A stretch of DNA of 64,000 bases, from the NCBI RefSeq assembly GCF_017814975.1, contig NZ_JAGIQA010000007.1, positions 124,001-188,000 of the forward strand. The letters run 5' to 3'. The translations under genes were made by a program, and so were the position numbers. Within the stretch, counting starts at the first letter, position 1, and each line of letters opens with the position of its first letter. Under the pieces are notes generated by a model. The model was not told where the DNA came from. It searched no databases and saw only the letters and a program-made list of their open reading frames with translations. Source of the stretch: Cupriavidus consociatus (GTDB lineage: Bacteria; Pseudomonadota; Gammaproteobacteria; Burkholderiales; Burkholderiaceae). Positions 36,522 to 45,026 of the stretch are shown here, piece after piece.

Positions 36522-36592
36522 AACGTCGGCGGCGGCGCTCCCGAAGCGCGCCGCTTGGTTCACTCGGCCGGCCGCGCCGGGGCTTCGCGGGT

Positions 36593-37480
36593 TCAGCGCC
36601 GCGCCGGCAACTGTCGGTCGAGCCAGGCCAGGAAGCGCGCCACGCGCGGCAATTCGGCGTTCTGCGCCGGGTAGACGAGGTGATGGCTGCCCACCTCCAG
36701 CGCATGACTGTCGTCGAACACGGGCACCAGCGCGCCCTTGCGGATCTGCACCGATGCCAGCAGCGTGCTTTCCAGCGCCACGCCCAGCCCCAGTGCTGCC
36801 GTCTCCAGCGACATGTAGGAGCGGTCGAAGCTGAAGTCGAAGGTCTTGTGCGAAGCCGGCACGCCGAACCGCGCGAACCACTGTTGCCACTGCACCAGCG
36901 GCGTTTCGGAATAAATGAGCCGCTGCGCGAGCAGATCCTCGGGTGTACGGATCGGATGCTTTTCGAGATAGGCGGGAGAAGCCAGCGGTGCGATCGTCTC
37001 GCGCCGCAGCGTCTTCACCTGCAGGTCGCGCCAGTGCGCGTAGCCATGGCGGATATCGACATCGTAGTAGCCGCTGGTGAACGACACGTCTTCATACGAG
37101 CACGACAGGTTGAGCTGGATATCGCCATTGTCGGCCTGGAACGATTCCAGCCGTGGCAGCAGCCACATCAGGCCGAAGCTCGGGCTCGAATGCACGCGCA
37201 GGATCTCGATATTGGCCGGGCTGGAGGCGCGTTCGGTAGCGCGATTGAGGTCGGCAAGCACCCCGGTGATATCGCGCAGATACTGCTCGCCCACCGACGT
37301 CAGCGCCAGCCCGCGCCCTTGCCGAAAGAACAGCGCCTGGCCAAGGATCTCTTCGAGATTGCTGAGCTGGTGGCTGACGGCCGACGCGGTCAGGCCGAGT
37401 TCCTCCGCGGCGCGGCTGACGCTCTTGGTCCTGGCAACGCTTTCGAAGGCGATGATGGCCTTTACCGGAGGAATCCGCAT
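36593..37480 (-). CDS. LysR-family regulator, GcvA-like
   Basis: 295 residues: HTH at 1-60 (PPVKAIIAFESVARTKSVSR, LTASAVSHQLSNLEEILG) and effector domain about 90-290. It lies upstream and parallel to the SDR-MFS-transketolase genes, separated by 170 bases that hold a T-N11-A dyad, so it most likely regulates them. Weak ribosome-binding site at the ATG. Confidence 0.9.
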   Translation of the reverse strand: MRIPPVKAIIAFESVARTKSVSRAAEELGLTASAVSHQLSNLEEILGQALFFRQGRGLALTSVGEQYLRDITGVLADLNRATERASSPANIEILRVHSSPSFGLMWLLPRLESFQADNGDIQLNLSCSYEDVSFTSGYYDVDIRHGYAHWRDLQVKTLRRETIAPLASPAYLEKHPIRTPEDLLAQRLIYSETPLVQWQQWFARFGVPASHKTFDFSFDRSYMSLETAALGLGVALESTLLASVQIRKGALVPVFDDSHALEVGSHHLVYPAQNAELPRVARFLAWLDRQLPARR

Positions 37481-37811
37481 GGCATGTTAATGGAATGGAG
37501 TCGCAGCGATTCTACTGGTCGTGCCGCGGATCTCCTCAGTCATTGGTCCCGCAATGCCGCTGTGTTCCCGAACGCGCCACCCGGAATGCCAAACGAACAC
37601 GAAAAAACAAATTCGTGCAGAAACGCCGAAACTATCGGGGAATCCCCTTAGATTTGCGGGGCACATTGTTTAGAGTGCTTACTCTAGAATTGGGCGCGAA
37701 TGATGCAACGCAGCACGCCGGGCGTCTCCTTCGACGCACACCACCGGCCGTGCGTCCACCAGCAAACCTGTCGTCGGGCATCAAGCCCTCGCAGATCCAA
37801 GGAACCATTGC
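37481..37811. other. 331-base control region of LysR and phasin genes
   Basis: No gene seen. It is lower in GC than its neighbours. TAGAGT-GCTT-ACTCTA (37671-37686) is a perfect 6-bp inverted repeat about 126 bases before the phasin ATG, and GGGGAATCCCC (37637-37647) is a smaller one. Either may be an operator or promoter element for the phasin gene. Confidence 0.5.
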
Positions 37812-38207
37812 ATGCCCGAATTCGCGCCCGATCCGTTCGCTGCCAGCCATGGCAGCGGCTTCGCTGACTGCTTCGCCTACTCCAGCATCCTGTTTGCCGG
37901 CTTCCAGCGGATCGCCGAGCTGAACCTGCAGGCCGCGCAGGCGGCCTTCGACGAAAGCCAGCAACGCATGCAGGCGCTGCTGGCCAGCAGGGACCTGCGC
38001 AAGGTCCTCGACACGCAGAACGGCCTCACGCCCGTTGCCGCCGACAAGGCCTGCGCCTACACGCGGCAGCTGTACGAAATCGCGTCCGAAACGCAGGCCG
38101 GGCTTGCCCGGCTGGCGCAGGCCCGCTTCCAGCAGGCGGTCGAGCTTGCGCAGTCCAGGCTGAGCCACGCCACCGCGTCGGCAGTCGCAACGCGGGTCGC
38201 CGCCTAA
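37812..38207 (+). CDS. Phasin-family granule-associated protein
   Basis: 131 residues, mainly amphipathic helices, with phasin features: FAGFQRIAELNLQAAQAAFDESQQRMQALL and QLYEIASETQAGLARLAQARFQ, matching the repeating Q/A/L pattern of TIGR01841 phasins. Phasins coat polyhydroxyalkanoate granules and control their number and size. Shorter than the main PhaP of Cupriavidus (about 190). CCAAGGAACC precedes the ATG. No pha genes are adjacent, so it is probably one of several phasin paralogues. Confidence 0.85.
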   Translation: MPEFAPDPFAASHGSGFADCFAYSSILFAGFQRIAELNLQAAQAAFDESQQRMQALLASRDLRKVLDTQNGLTPVAADKACAYTRQLYEIASETQAGLARLAQARFQQAVELAQSRLSHATASAVATRVAA

Positions 38208-38286
38208 ACCACGGCCCGGACGTGCCGCGCCGCCTGCCGCTCCCTGCCGCGGCAGCGGTACCGCGTCCGCAATAGAGAAGTGTGCA

Positions 38287-39123
38287 ATGAAGGTGCTGTT
38301 GATTGAATCCCACGCTTTGATGCGGGTGGCGTTGCGCAGGACGCTGGAAGAATTCGACGCCGTCGGCGAGGTCGTTACCGCCGAACCGGCGGAACTCGCG
38401 GGGCGCCGCGCTGCCGGCGAAGCCATCGCATTGATCGTGCTCGGCCTGCCGGACGATCCGGAGGCAGCATGGCATCTGCTGTGCCAGGTCGGCAGGACCT
38501 GGCCCGCGGCGCGGCTGCTGGTACTGTCCGACATCGCGCCCCGGAACTGGGTGGATGACAAGGTCACGGCGGGCGTCGTGGGTTGCCTGCCGAAATCGGT
38601 GCCGCCCGATGTGCTGGAAGCAGCGATCCGGCTGGTCGCCAGCGGCTACCAGGTCAGCCTGGGTCCGTTCAGCCAGCGGCCGGGGATTGCACCGGCATCG
38701 CACGATGGCCCGCGCCAGGGCAGTGCCAACGGCAGCGTCGAGCGCCGCGCCAAAGGCAGCACCGTTGCGGCCACGGAGACCGTGGCCGGCTCCCGTTCGC
38801 CCGGCGAGGCCCACGTGCTCGGCCTCACGCCGCGCCAGTACGAAATCCTTGTACTGCTCGCACGCGGCTATCCCGCCAAGACCATCAGCCGGCAGTTGAA
38901 CGTTTCAGTGGCGACGGTCAAGTGCCATTGCAACGCCCTTTACAAGGCGCTCGGCGTGCGCAGCAAGGGCGAAGCCGTCCACGTGGCGCTGCAACGCGGT
39001 GCGCGCCTGGGACAGGCAATGGGTCCCGGCCCCGGGCAAGCGGTACCGAAGCCCGTGGCAAGCCCACCCAGGCCCGGGCCGCGCGCTGCTGTCGCCGATC
39101 CCGAGGATTGCGCCGCGCTGTAA
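38287..39123 (+). CDS. LuxR/NarL-type response regulator with degenerate receiver
   Basis: 278 residues: a receiver-like domain (1-120), a Ser/Arg/Gly-rich linker (130-175) and a LuxR HTH (about 180-240: LTPRQYEILVLLARGYPAKT, ISRQLNVSVATVKCHCNALY). The phosphoacceptor is lost: the expected Asp is Gly53 (LIVLGLP), and the acidic pair at the start is Glu7-Ser8. Lys103 (CLPKS) is kept. Regulation cannot depend on Asp phosphorylation at the normal site. A Pro/Gly-rich tail of about 35 residues is unusual. No histidine kinase lies nearby. Confidence 0.85.
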   Translation: MKVLLIESHALMRVALRRTLEEFDAVGEVVTAEPAELAGRRAAGEAIALIVLGLPDDPEAAWHLLCQVGRTWPAARLLVLSDIAPRNWVDDKVTAGVVGCLPKSVPPDVLEAAIRLVASGYQVSLGPFSQRPGIAPASHDGPRQGSANGSVERRAKGSTVAATETVAGSRSPGEAHVLGLTPRQYEILVLLARGYPAKTISRQLNVSVATVKCHCNALYKALGVRSKGEAVHVALQRGARLGQAMGPGPGQAVPKPVASPPRPGPRAAVADPEDCAAL

Positions 39124-39128
39124 GGGGC

Positions 39129-39170
39129 GGAAAAGAAAAAAGAAAAGGCCCGCCGCAAGCGACGGGCCCC
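39129..39170 (-). terminator. Strong intrinsic terminator of the Bug receptor gene
   Basis: On the minus strand, GGCCCGTCGC and GCGGCGGGCC pair around a short TT turn (ten pairs with one G-U), followed by TTTTCTTTTTTCTTTT. It starts 20 bases past the receptor stop and also separates it from the convergent response regulator. Confidence 0.85.
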
Positions 39171-39189
39171 CGGTGCCAGGCGCGTTGCC

Positions 39190-40176
39190 TTAGTTCAGCG
39201 TCGCTCCCGCCTGCTTGACGATCCGGGCATGCTTGTCCAGCTCGCTGCGGAAGAACGGCACAGCCGCGTCGGCACCCGTGGCCGCCACGACCACGCCCTG
39301 CCCCGCCAGATGCTCCTGCACGTCGCGCTCCTGCAGCGTGGCCTGGATCCTGGACTGCAGCGCCGATACATTCGACTTCGACAGGCCCGCGGGGCCCACG
39401 ATCGCCAGCCAGGCATCGAAGCTGTAGCGCGGCAGGCCGGACTCCGCCAGCGTCGGCACCTCCGGCAGCGCCGGCACGCGCTGCGCGGTCGAGACGGCGA
39501 TGGCCTTCAGCTTGCCGGCTTTGAGCAGCGGCAGCACCGCCTGCACCGTCAGGAAGCCGACCTGTACCTGGCCGCCGACCAGGTCCGTGGTGTAGTTGCC
39601 GGCGCCCTTGTATGGCACATGCCGGATATCCACCTTCGCTTCGCTGGCAAACAGCTGGCCGGCCAGATGCAGCACCGTGCCGTTGCCCGACGAGCCATAG
39701 TTGAGTTCGCCCGGCTTCGACTTGAGCAGCGCGACCAGTTCGCGGGTGCTTTGCGCGTTGACGGAAGGATTGACGACCAGCACCAGCGGCAGCGTGCCAA
39801 TCACGGTGATCGGCGTGATGTCCTTGAGCGAGTCGTAGGGCAGGTTCTTGTAGATAAACGGGTTGATCACGTGGTTCGACGAGATCAGGCCCAGCGTCGA
39901 CCCGTCTTTCGGCGCCCTGACGATCTGCTGCGTGCCCGGCACGCCGCCGGCACCGGCGACATTCTCGACCACCACCGACTGGCCCAGGTGCTTGCCCAGC
40001 GGCTGGCTCAGCGCGCGCGCCACGGCGTCGGCCTGCGATCCCGGCTGGGTCGGCACGATCAGCCTGACCGGCCTGGTTTCCTGCGCATTGACCGCGCCAG
40101 GCAGGCCGCCCAGCACGGCCAGTGTGGTGATGCCCGCAAGCGCATGGCGCGCCCGCCGAAACAGCGTTGTCCGCAT
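39190..40176 (-). CDS. Bug-family periplasmic solute-binding receptor
   Basis: 328 residues with signal peptide (RARHALAGITTLAVLGGLPG, cut near VNA) and TctC-fold landmarks: PVRLIVPTQPGSQADAVAR, SVVVENVAGAGG, IRHVPYKGAGN. It lies downstream of a LysR gene on the same strand (105-base gap) and ends at a strong terminator. The LysR gene is divergent from the aconitase-family enzyme, so receptor and enzyme may belong to one carboxylate pathway. Confidence 0.93.
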   Translation of the reverse strand: MRTTLFRRARHALAGITTLAVLGGLPGAVNAQETRPVRLIVPTQPGSQADAVARALSQPLGKHLGQSVVVENVAGAGGVPGTQQIVRAPKDGSTLGLISSNHVINPFIYKNLPYDSLKDITPITVIGTLPLVLVVNPSVNAQSTRELVALLKSKPGELNYGSSGNGTVLHLAGQLFASEAKVDIRHVPYKGAGNYTTDLVGGQVQVGFLTVQAVLPLLKAGKLKAIAVSTAQRVPALPEVPTLAESGLPRYSFDAWLAIVGPAGLSKSNVSALQSRIQATLQERDVQEHLAGQGVVVAATGADAAVPFFRSELDKHARIVKQAGATLN

Positions 40177-40281
40177 TCCTTGTCTCCGTCTATTGAAATC
40201 GCACCGTGGGCGGTGGCTTTGCGTCGGAGTGTAGTGCTGCGCCGCTGCGCGGCAGAGTGCTAATCCGCTGGACCGGATATC

Positions 40282-41190
40282 TCAGGCTGGCATAGCCTCG
40301 GCGGTGCCTGGCTGGAGCGCGCGGATCATGGCCGCGATCGTGCGCAGCCGCGGTTGCTTGTAGGGCGCGTAGATCAGCAGCTGCCGCTCGCGCCACGGCT
40401 CGTCGAGCTGCACGCGCACAAAACCGCGCGTGCCGGCATAGGCAGCGCCGGCGCTGGCCGGCAGCACGGCGATGCCCAGGCCGGCCTCGACCATGCGGCA
40501 TGCGGCTTCGAAGCTCGACACCGTCACGCTCTGGTTGAACGGCAGGCGCAGGTTCGCCGCCTGTTCGCGCAGCTCCTGGTCGAGCGCGCCGCCGGGCTGC
40601 ACCACCACCAGCGGATGCTCCAGCACTTCCGCGTAGCGGATGCGCTTGCGCCGCGCCAGCCGGTGCGACGACGGCAGGACCACATTGAGCGGATCGCTGG
40701 CGAACGGCCACGACTCCAGGCCAGCAGGCGTCTTGGCCGCGACGCCGATGCCGATGTCGACGCGGTCATCGAGGCAGGCGCGGATCGATTCGGCCGTGGA
40801 GCGTTCGTACAGCGCGATCTCGACCAGCGGATGCGCCGCCTTGAACGCATGCAGCCGCTCCGGCAGGAAGCCGATGATGGCCGACGGACTGGCCGACACG
40901 CGCACCACGCCGGCAACCTGGTCCCCCAGATCCTGCACTTCGCGCGCGAAGCTGGCGATGTCTTCGTTGAGCTTGCGGCCCAGTTCGAGCGCGCGGGCGC
41001 CGGCATCGGTCAGCACCACGCCGGCGGGCGATCGCACGAACAGCACCACGCCGAGGCTGCGCTCCAGTTCGGCGATGCGCCGGCTCAGCGCCGACTGCGC
41101 AATGTGTTCGGTTTCCGCCGCGCGCTTGATCGAGCCTTCGCGTGCCGCGGCGAGGAACAGTTGGATATTGACGGGGTCGATGCGGTGCAT
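40282..41190 (-). CDS. LysR-family regulator
   Basis: 302 residues: HTH at 1-60 (DPVNIQLFLAAAREGSIKRA, IAQSALSRRIAELERSLG), effector domain about 90-290. The ATG at 41190 gives the standard LysR length; the longer frame upstream runs through a heptanucleotide repeat. Divergent from the aconitase-family gene at 41400 and upstream of the Bug receptor, it likely controls both. Confidence 0.9.
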   Translation of the reverse strand: MHRIDPVNIQLFLAAAREGSIKRAAETEHIAQSALSRRIAELERSLGVVLFVRSPAGVVLTDAGARALELGRKLNEDIASFAREVQDLGDQVAGVVRVSASPSAIIGFLPERLHAFKAAHPLVEIALYERSTAESIRACLDDRVDIGIGVAAKTPAGLESWPFASDPLNVVLPSSHRLARRKRIRYAEVLEHPLVVVQPGGALDQELREQAANLRLPFNQSVTVSSFEAACRMVEAGLGIAVLPASAGAAYAGTRGFVRVQLDEPWRERQLLIYAPYKQPRLRTIAAMIRALQPGTAEAMPA

Positions 41191-41210
41191 GGTCTTCGGG
41201 ATGCGGGGCG

Positions 41211-41238
41211 GCGTGTCGCGTGTCGCGTGTCGCGTGTC
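41211..41238. repeat. Four tandem copies of a 7-bp unit
   Basis: GCGTGTC occurs four times without interruption, 20 bases upstream of the LysR start and 160 bases upstream of the divergent aconitase-family start. A copy change shifts spacing by seven bases, so it could alter promoter geometry. Confidence 0.9.
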
Positions 41239-41291
41239 GCCCGATACTAACGCCTGCGCACGTGCCTGCCGCATGCACCACAGGAACACAT

Positions 41292-41307
41292 GGGTTAACC
41301 CTGATAT
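41292..41307. promoter_or_regulatory. GGGTTAACCC palindrome with AACCCTGATAT
   Basis: A perfect 10-bp palindrome in the 209-base divergent region, overlapping an 11-mer (AACCCTGATAT) also present at 23540-23550 ahead of the MFS/amidohydrolase operon. Candidate regulatory site; shared factor is speculative. Confidence 0.4.
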
Positions 41308-41399
41308 GCCCCCGGCAGATAGCAGACATGCCGGATCAGCGCTTCGTGCCGGCGCAATGCAGCCAGTAAAGTGCCGCCAATATGCCACTGGAGACCCGC

Positions 41400-43373
41400 A
41401 TGAGCGCCCCCGATTTCCCAGGCCGCATCCTGTTCCTCGCCGACTCGGCGGATGCCATGGCGCGCCAGCTGCACGGCGAGGCCCTCACGCTCGAACAAGC
41501 CGGACCCCTCCGTGACGACGTGTCCACCGACGAGATCACGCCGGTGCCGATCCTGACGCACTACGACGACAAGCTCGGCCGCTATCCCTATACCGGCTAC
41601 AAGGTCGGCGGCGCCTGCCCGGTCGCGCCTGGCGCGATCCGCGAGGGCGGCTTCTCGGTGACGGTCGCGGGCAACCGCTACGGCAAGGGATCGTCGCGCG
41701 AGCATAGCCCGGCGGCAGAAAAGCTCGCCGGCATCCGGCTGGTGATCGCGCGCAGCTTCGAGCGCATCTACCGCCAGAACGCCGACAACATCGGGCTGTT
41801 CACCTCGACCGACTTCGGCCTGCTTGAGCGCCTGCAGGCCGGCGAGCCGATCGCCGCGGAAACGCTGGTGGCCGGGCGCGACGCGCTGGCCGCCGCCATC
41901 CTGCTGAGCGGCGGGTTGCTGAAGTTCGGCCAGCAATACCTGGACAAGGTCGAACCGGCACCAGCGACACCGCCCGCGGCACCGCAAACCCTGTTCGAGA
42001 AGATCGTCCACCGCCACCTGCTGGCGACGCCCGTGACGCCCGTATCCCCGGCGGGCCCGCAACCCGGCGACGGCATCTTCGTGCGCGCCGACTGGCGCTT
42101 TATCCACGAGTACTACACCGGCATGTGCGCCCACATGCTGCACGCCACGTTCGGCAAGCCGCTGCGACTCAAGGATGCCGGGCGCATCGTGGTATTCGAG
42201 GACCATACCTCCTACGTCAATGAAAGCCCCGCGCATGTGCGTGGCGGGCTGGTCGACAACGTTGCGCGGATGTGCGCGGCGCAGCGGCAGTTCGTCGACG
42301 CCTACCGGCTGCGCTGCCATCGCACGCTGACCGAGGAAGGCTCGCGCACCGACGATGGCAGCCATGCCGCGGGCATCTCGCACGCGATGATGGCCGAGCG
42401 CTATGCGCTGCCGGGACAGGTCGTGGTGGGCACCGACTCGCACACCCCGCATAGCGGCGCGCTCGGCTGCGTGGCGTTCGGCGTCGGCACGACCGACATG
42501 GCCAATGCGTTCGTGACGGGTGCGGTCCGCATGACCATGCCGCAGGGCATCCGCGTCGCGCTCCACGGTGCGCTTGCGCCGGGCGTCACGGCCAAGGATG
42601 TCGTGCTGCATCTGCTGGCGCAGGCTGAGATCAAGGCAGGCGCCGGGGTTGGCAAGGTGTTCGAGTTCACCGGTCCCGTCGTGCGCGCCATGTCCATCGA
42701 CGAACGGGCCACGCTGACCAACATGTGCGCCGAGCTGGGCGGCTTCACCGGCATCGTCGCGCCGGATGCGCAGACCGTGCGCTTCCTCAGGGAGCGCCGC
42801 GGCATGGATTTCGTGATCGAGCCGTGGATGCGCAGCGACGACGATGCCGCCTTCGCGGCCACCATCGAACTTGACTGCGGCACGCTCGGCCCGATGGTGG
42901 CGCGCCCCGGCGATCCGGGCAACGGCCTGCCGCTGGCCACGCTGGACCAGCGCGTGCGGGTGGATATCGCCTATGGCGGCTCCTGCACCGCCGGCAAGCG
43001 CGAGGATTTCGACCTGTACCACGAGGTGCTGCACTGGGCGGTGCAGCGCGGCCTGCGGCTGCCGTCGCATGTCACGCTCTACCTGCAGTTCGGCACCACC
43101 GACGTCCGCGACTATTGCATCCGCCAGGGCTATATGGAAACGTTCCATGCGGTCGGCGCGCGCATATTGCAGCCGTCGTGCGGGGCGTGCGCCAACTGCG
43201 GCCCGGGTTCGTCGGAACAGGCCGAGCAGGTGACGGTGAGTTCAATCAACCGGAATTTCCCCGGGCGCTCCGGGCCGGGGCAGGTGTGGCTGGCCAGTCC
43301 GCCCACCGTGGCCGCCAGTGCGATGGCGGGCGAACTGCTGTCATTCCATGACCTGCAGCGGCGCCACGGGTAA
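41400..43373 (+). CDS. Aconitase-family hydro-lyase with small domain fused at the N terminus
   Basis: 657 residues. The swivel (LeuD-like small subunit) domain comes first (about 1-190: DDVSTDEITPVPI, GNRYGKGSSREHSP), then the LeuC-like catalytic part (about 205-655). This is the reverse of aconitase, where the swivel is C-terminal. Iron-sulfur ligands are present: Cys529 (GGSCTAG), Cys594 and Cys597 (PSCGAC). The enzyme should isomerise or (de)hydrate a hydroxy di- or tricarboxylate. The ATG at 41400 is six bases after GGAG, better than 41382. Divergent from LysR; near a Bug receptor for, presumably, the same acid. Confidence 0.92.
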   Translation: MSAPDFPGRILFLADSADAMARQLHGEALTLEQAGPLRDDVSTDEITPVPILTHYDDKLGRYPYTGYKVGGACPVAPGAIREGGFSVTVAGNRYGKGSSREHSPAAEKLAGIRLVIARSFERIYRQNADNIGLFTSTDFGLLERLQAGEPIAAETLVAGRDALAAAILLSGGLLKFGQQYLDKVEPAPATPPAAPQTLFEKIVHRHLLATPVTPVSPAGPQPGDGIFVRADWRFIHEYYTGMCAHMLHATFGKPLRLKDAGRIVVFEDHTSYVNESPAHVRGGLVDNVARMCAAQRQFVDAYRLRCHRTLTEEGSRTDDGSHAAGISHAMMAERYALPGQVVVGTDSHTPHSGALGCVAFGVGTTDMANAFVTGAVRMTMPQGIRVALHGALAPGVTAKDVVLHLLAQAEIKAGAGVGKVFEFTGPVVRAMSIDERATLTNMCAELGGFTGIVAPDAQTVRFLRERRGMDFVIEPWMRSDDDAAFAATIELDCGTLGPMVARPGDPGNGLPLATLDQRVRVDIAYGGSCTAGKREDFDLYHEVLHWAVQRGLRLPSHVTLYLQFGTTDVRDYCIRQGYMETFHAVGARILQPSCGACANCGPGSSEQAEQVTVSSINRNFPGRSGPGQVWLASPPTVAASAMAGELLSFHDLQRRHG

Positions 43374-43381
43374 GCGCGCCA

Positions 43382-43915
43382 TCAGTACGGAGGATTGACC
43401 ACGACGTACTGCGCGCCCTGCGGCATATACCAGGTACTGCCGCACTGCTGGTAGACCATGCCGCCGTAGTTGACCGGCACGCAGCTCGGCGGGACCGTGC
43501 GCACCATGGACCCCACCACCGCCGACGTCACGGCGACGGTGGCGGTCACCGCGGCGGCCGTCGCCACCGGGTGGTAATCGTTGTCCCAGCCGCAGCAGCC
43601 GCCGTGGCTGTCGACGTTCACGTTGACGTTGCGGCTCGTATTGACGTTGACATCGCGGCTGGCGTTGACGTTGTTGACGCTGGTGTTGCGGACGTTGTTG
43701 GTGCGCGCGTCGGCACGCTGGTTGTTCACCTGCCGCGTTTCGCGGCTGGCGCCGCCGGCAGCGGCGCGCTGCCCGCCTGCGGCATGTCCGCCAGCAGCGG
43801 CATGCCCACCCCCCCTGTCGCCGCGGGCGGCCTCGGCCACCGATGTCCAGCCGGACGCCACCAGCACGAGCGCGGCCGTGTACACCGCGAGCGGCTTTGC
43901 GAATGTGTAGGTCAT
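43382..43915 (-). CDS. Secreted Asn/Val-repeat protein of unknown function
   Basis: 177 residues: signal peptide (cut near VAEA), a Gly/Ala/His-rich stretch (RGGGHAAAGGHAAGGQRAAA), then a low-complexity Asn-Val-rich segment (about 65-100, DVNVNTSRNVNVNVD), GGCCGW, a hydrophobic segment (about 110-130) and a C-terminal part with two Cys and many Tyr. AAAAGGAGC precedes the ATG at 43915. It follows a DUF2092 lipoprotein gene by 28 bases and is probably co-expressed with it at the envelope. The repetitive beta-prone segment resembles surface or assembly proteins, but no function is known. Confidence 0.75.
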   Translation of the reverse strand: MTYTFAKPLAVYTAALVLVASGWTSVAEAARGDRGGGHAAAGGHAAGGQRAAAGGASRETRQVNNQRADARTNNVRNTSVNNVNASRDVNVNTSRNVNVNVDSHGGCCGWDNDYHPVATAAAVTATVAVTSAVVGSMVRTVPPSCVPVNYGGMVYQQCGSTWYMPQGAQYVVVNPPY

Positions 43916-43943
43916 GGCAATGCTCCTTTTGTCCATGGCCCCG

Positions 43944-44768
43944 TTACCGGGTGGCCTTCAGGGGAACGAACTCCGCCTTCCTGGCGTCCTTGGGCGGCAT
44001 GAAGGCGAACGCTGAATTGCCGAACTTCGGATTCAGGTTCCACTTGTAGAGCGTGACCGATTGCGGCCTGGCCTCGTCGGACCGGTTGGTGATGACGAGC
44101 TTGCGCGGCACCGGACGGTTGCCGGCGGCGATCCAGATCTGCCAGTCGAGCTGCCCCTGGCGGAAGGCATAGTGATCGCACAGCTCGCCGCCAACGATGT
44201 CCTGCCCGGCATTCATCGCCGATTCGATGTTGTCCACCGGCGCCGCGGGCGTGCCCCACAGGAACAGGTCGGCCGAGGGGATTTCCACGCCGAAGCGTTC
44301 GCGCAGCCGCTGCGCCAGCACGCCCAGGTTGTCGCTGAATTCGGCCTGGGAGTACGACTTCTGCGCAGGCGAGTACAGCGTGACCAGCTTGCCGTCATAG
44401 ATCAGGTCGCGCTGCGAGCGCGCGCTGCGCATCCGCGCACGCAGCCGGTCCGGCCGCTGTACATCCAGATCCGCCGTGGCGGTGTGCTGCAGTTTCTGGC
44501 CGTCCTGCAGGACCCGTTCGCCCGACAGGTCGATAAACACCTCGAACTGGCGCAGCGACTGCAGGTACTTGCCCATGTCGTTGAGCGCCTGGATCACCGC
44601 GGGGTCGACTGCCTTAGGCTGGGGTTGCGCCTGTGCCTGCGCGCTGCCGGCCGGTGCCGCGGCAGATGCAGCCGATGACGCAGGCGCAGCGGGGGGCGGC
44701 GCGGGCGGCGTGCTGCTGCAGGCCGCGAGCGCGATGACGAGCAGGGTCAGGGCCGGTATGCGTGCCAT
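43944..44768 (-). CDS. DUF2092-type predicted periplasmic lipoprotein
   Basis: 274 residues: lipoprotein leader with lipobox (LVIALAAC, Cys17), a Pro/Ala-rich linker (20-50), then a LolA/VioE-like beta-rich domain (about 60-270) with LYSPAQKSYSQAEF and PRKLVITNRS, as in DUF2092 proteins. These are predicted periplasmic lipid- or hydrophobe-binding proteins. GGGAGTTCACC precedes the ATG. Upstream partner of the Asn/Val-repeat protein. Confidence 0.85.
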   Translation of the reverse strand: MARIPALTLLVIALAACSSTPPAPPPAAPASSAASAAAPAGSAQAQAQPQPKAVDPAVIQALNDMGKYLQSLRQFEVFIDLSGERVLQDGQKLQHTATADLDVQRPDRLRARMRSARSQRDLIYDGKLVTLYSPAQKSYSQAEFSDNLGVLAQRLRERFGVEIPSADLFLWGTPAAPVDNIESAMNAGQDIVGGELCDHYAFRQGQLDWQIWIAAGNRPVPRKLVITNRSDEARPQSVTLYKWNLNPKFGNSAFAFMPPKDARKAEFVPLKATR

Positions 44769-45026
44769 GGTGAACTCCCGATTGACTGGACAATCGCCAG
44801 GCCGCGTGCGGTTTGAGGCCAGCGATGGAGATGCTGGGGAATCTTCTATGACGGGAGGGGGGAAGTGAAGTGAATCTTTTTGTGGTGGCGGTAAGCGGTG
44901 TTGTAGCGAGTTGCAATTGGTCGCGCCAACGGGCGGATGGCAATCCGAACTTGACTGGAATGCCGCGCAAGTGATGTCGGACCCACCCCCTTCCTGCTTT
45001 GCTGCCGCGAATCCGTACCCTCGATG

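Noticed and set aside
41211-41238. Tandem 7-mers considered as part of a CRISPR array
   Set aside because: Units are contiguous and far too short, with no spacers or cas genes.
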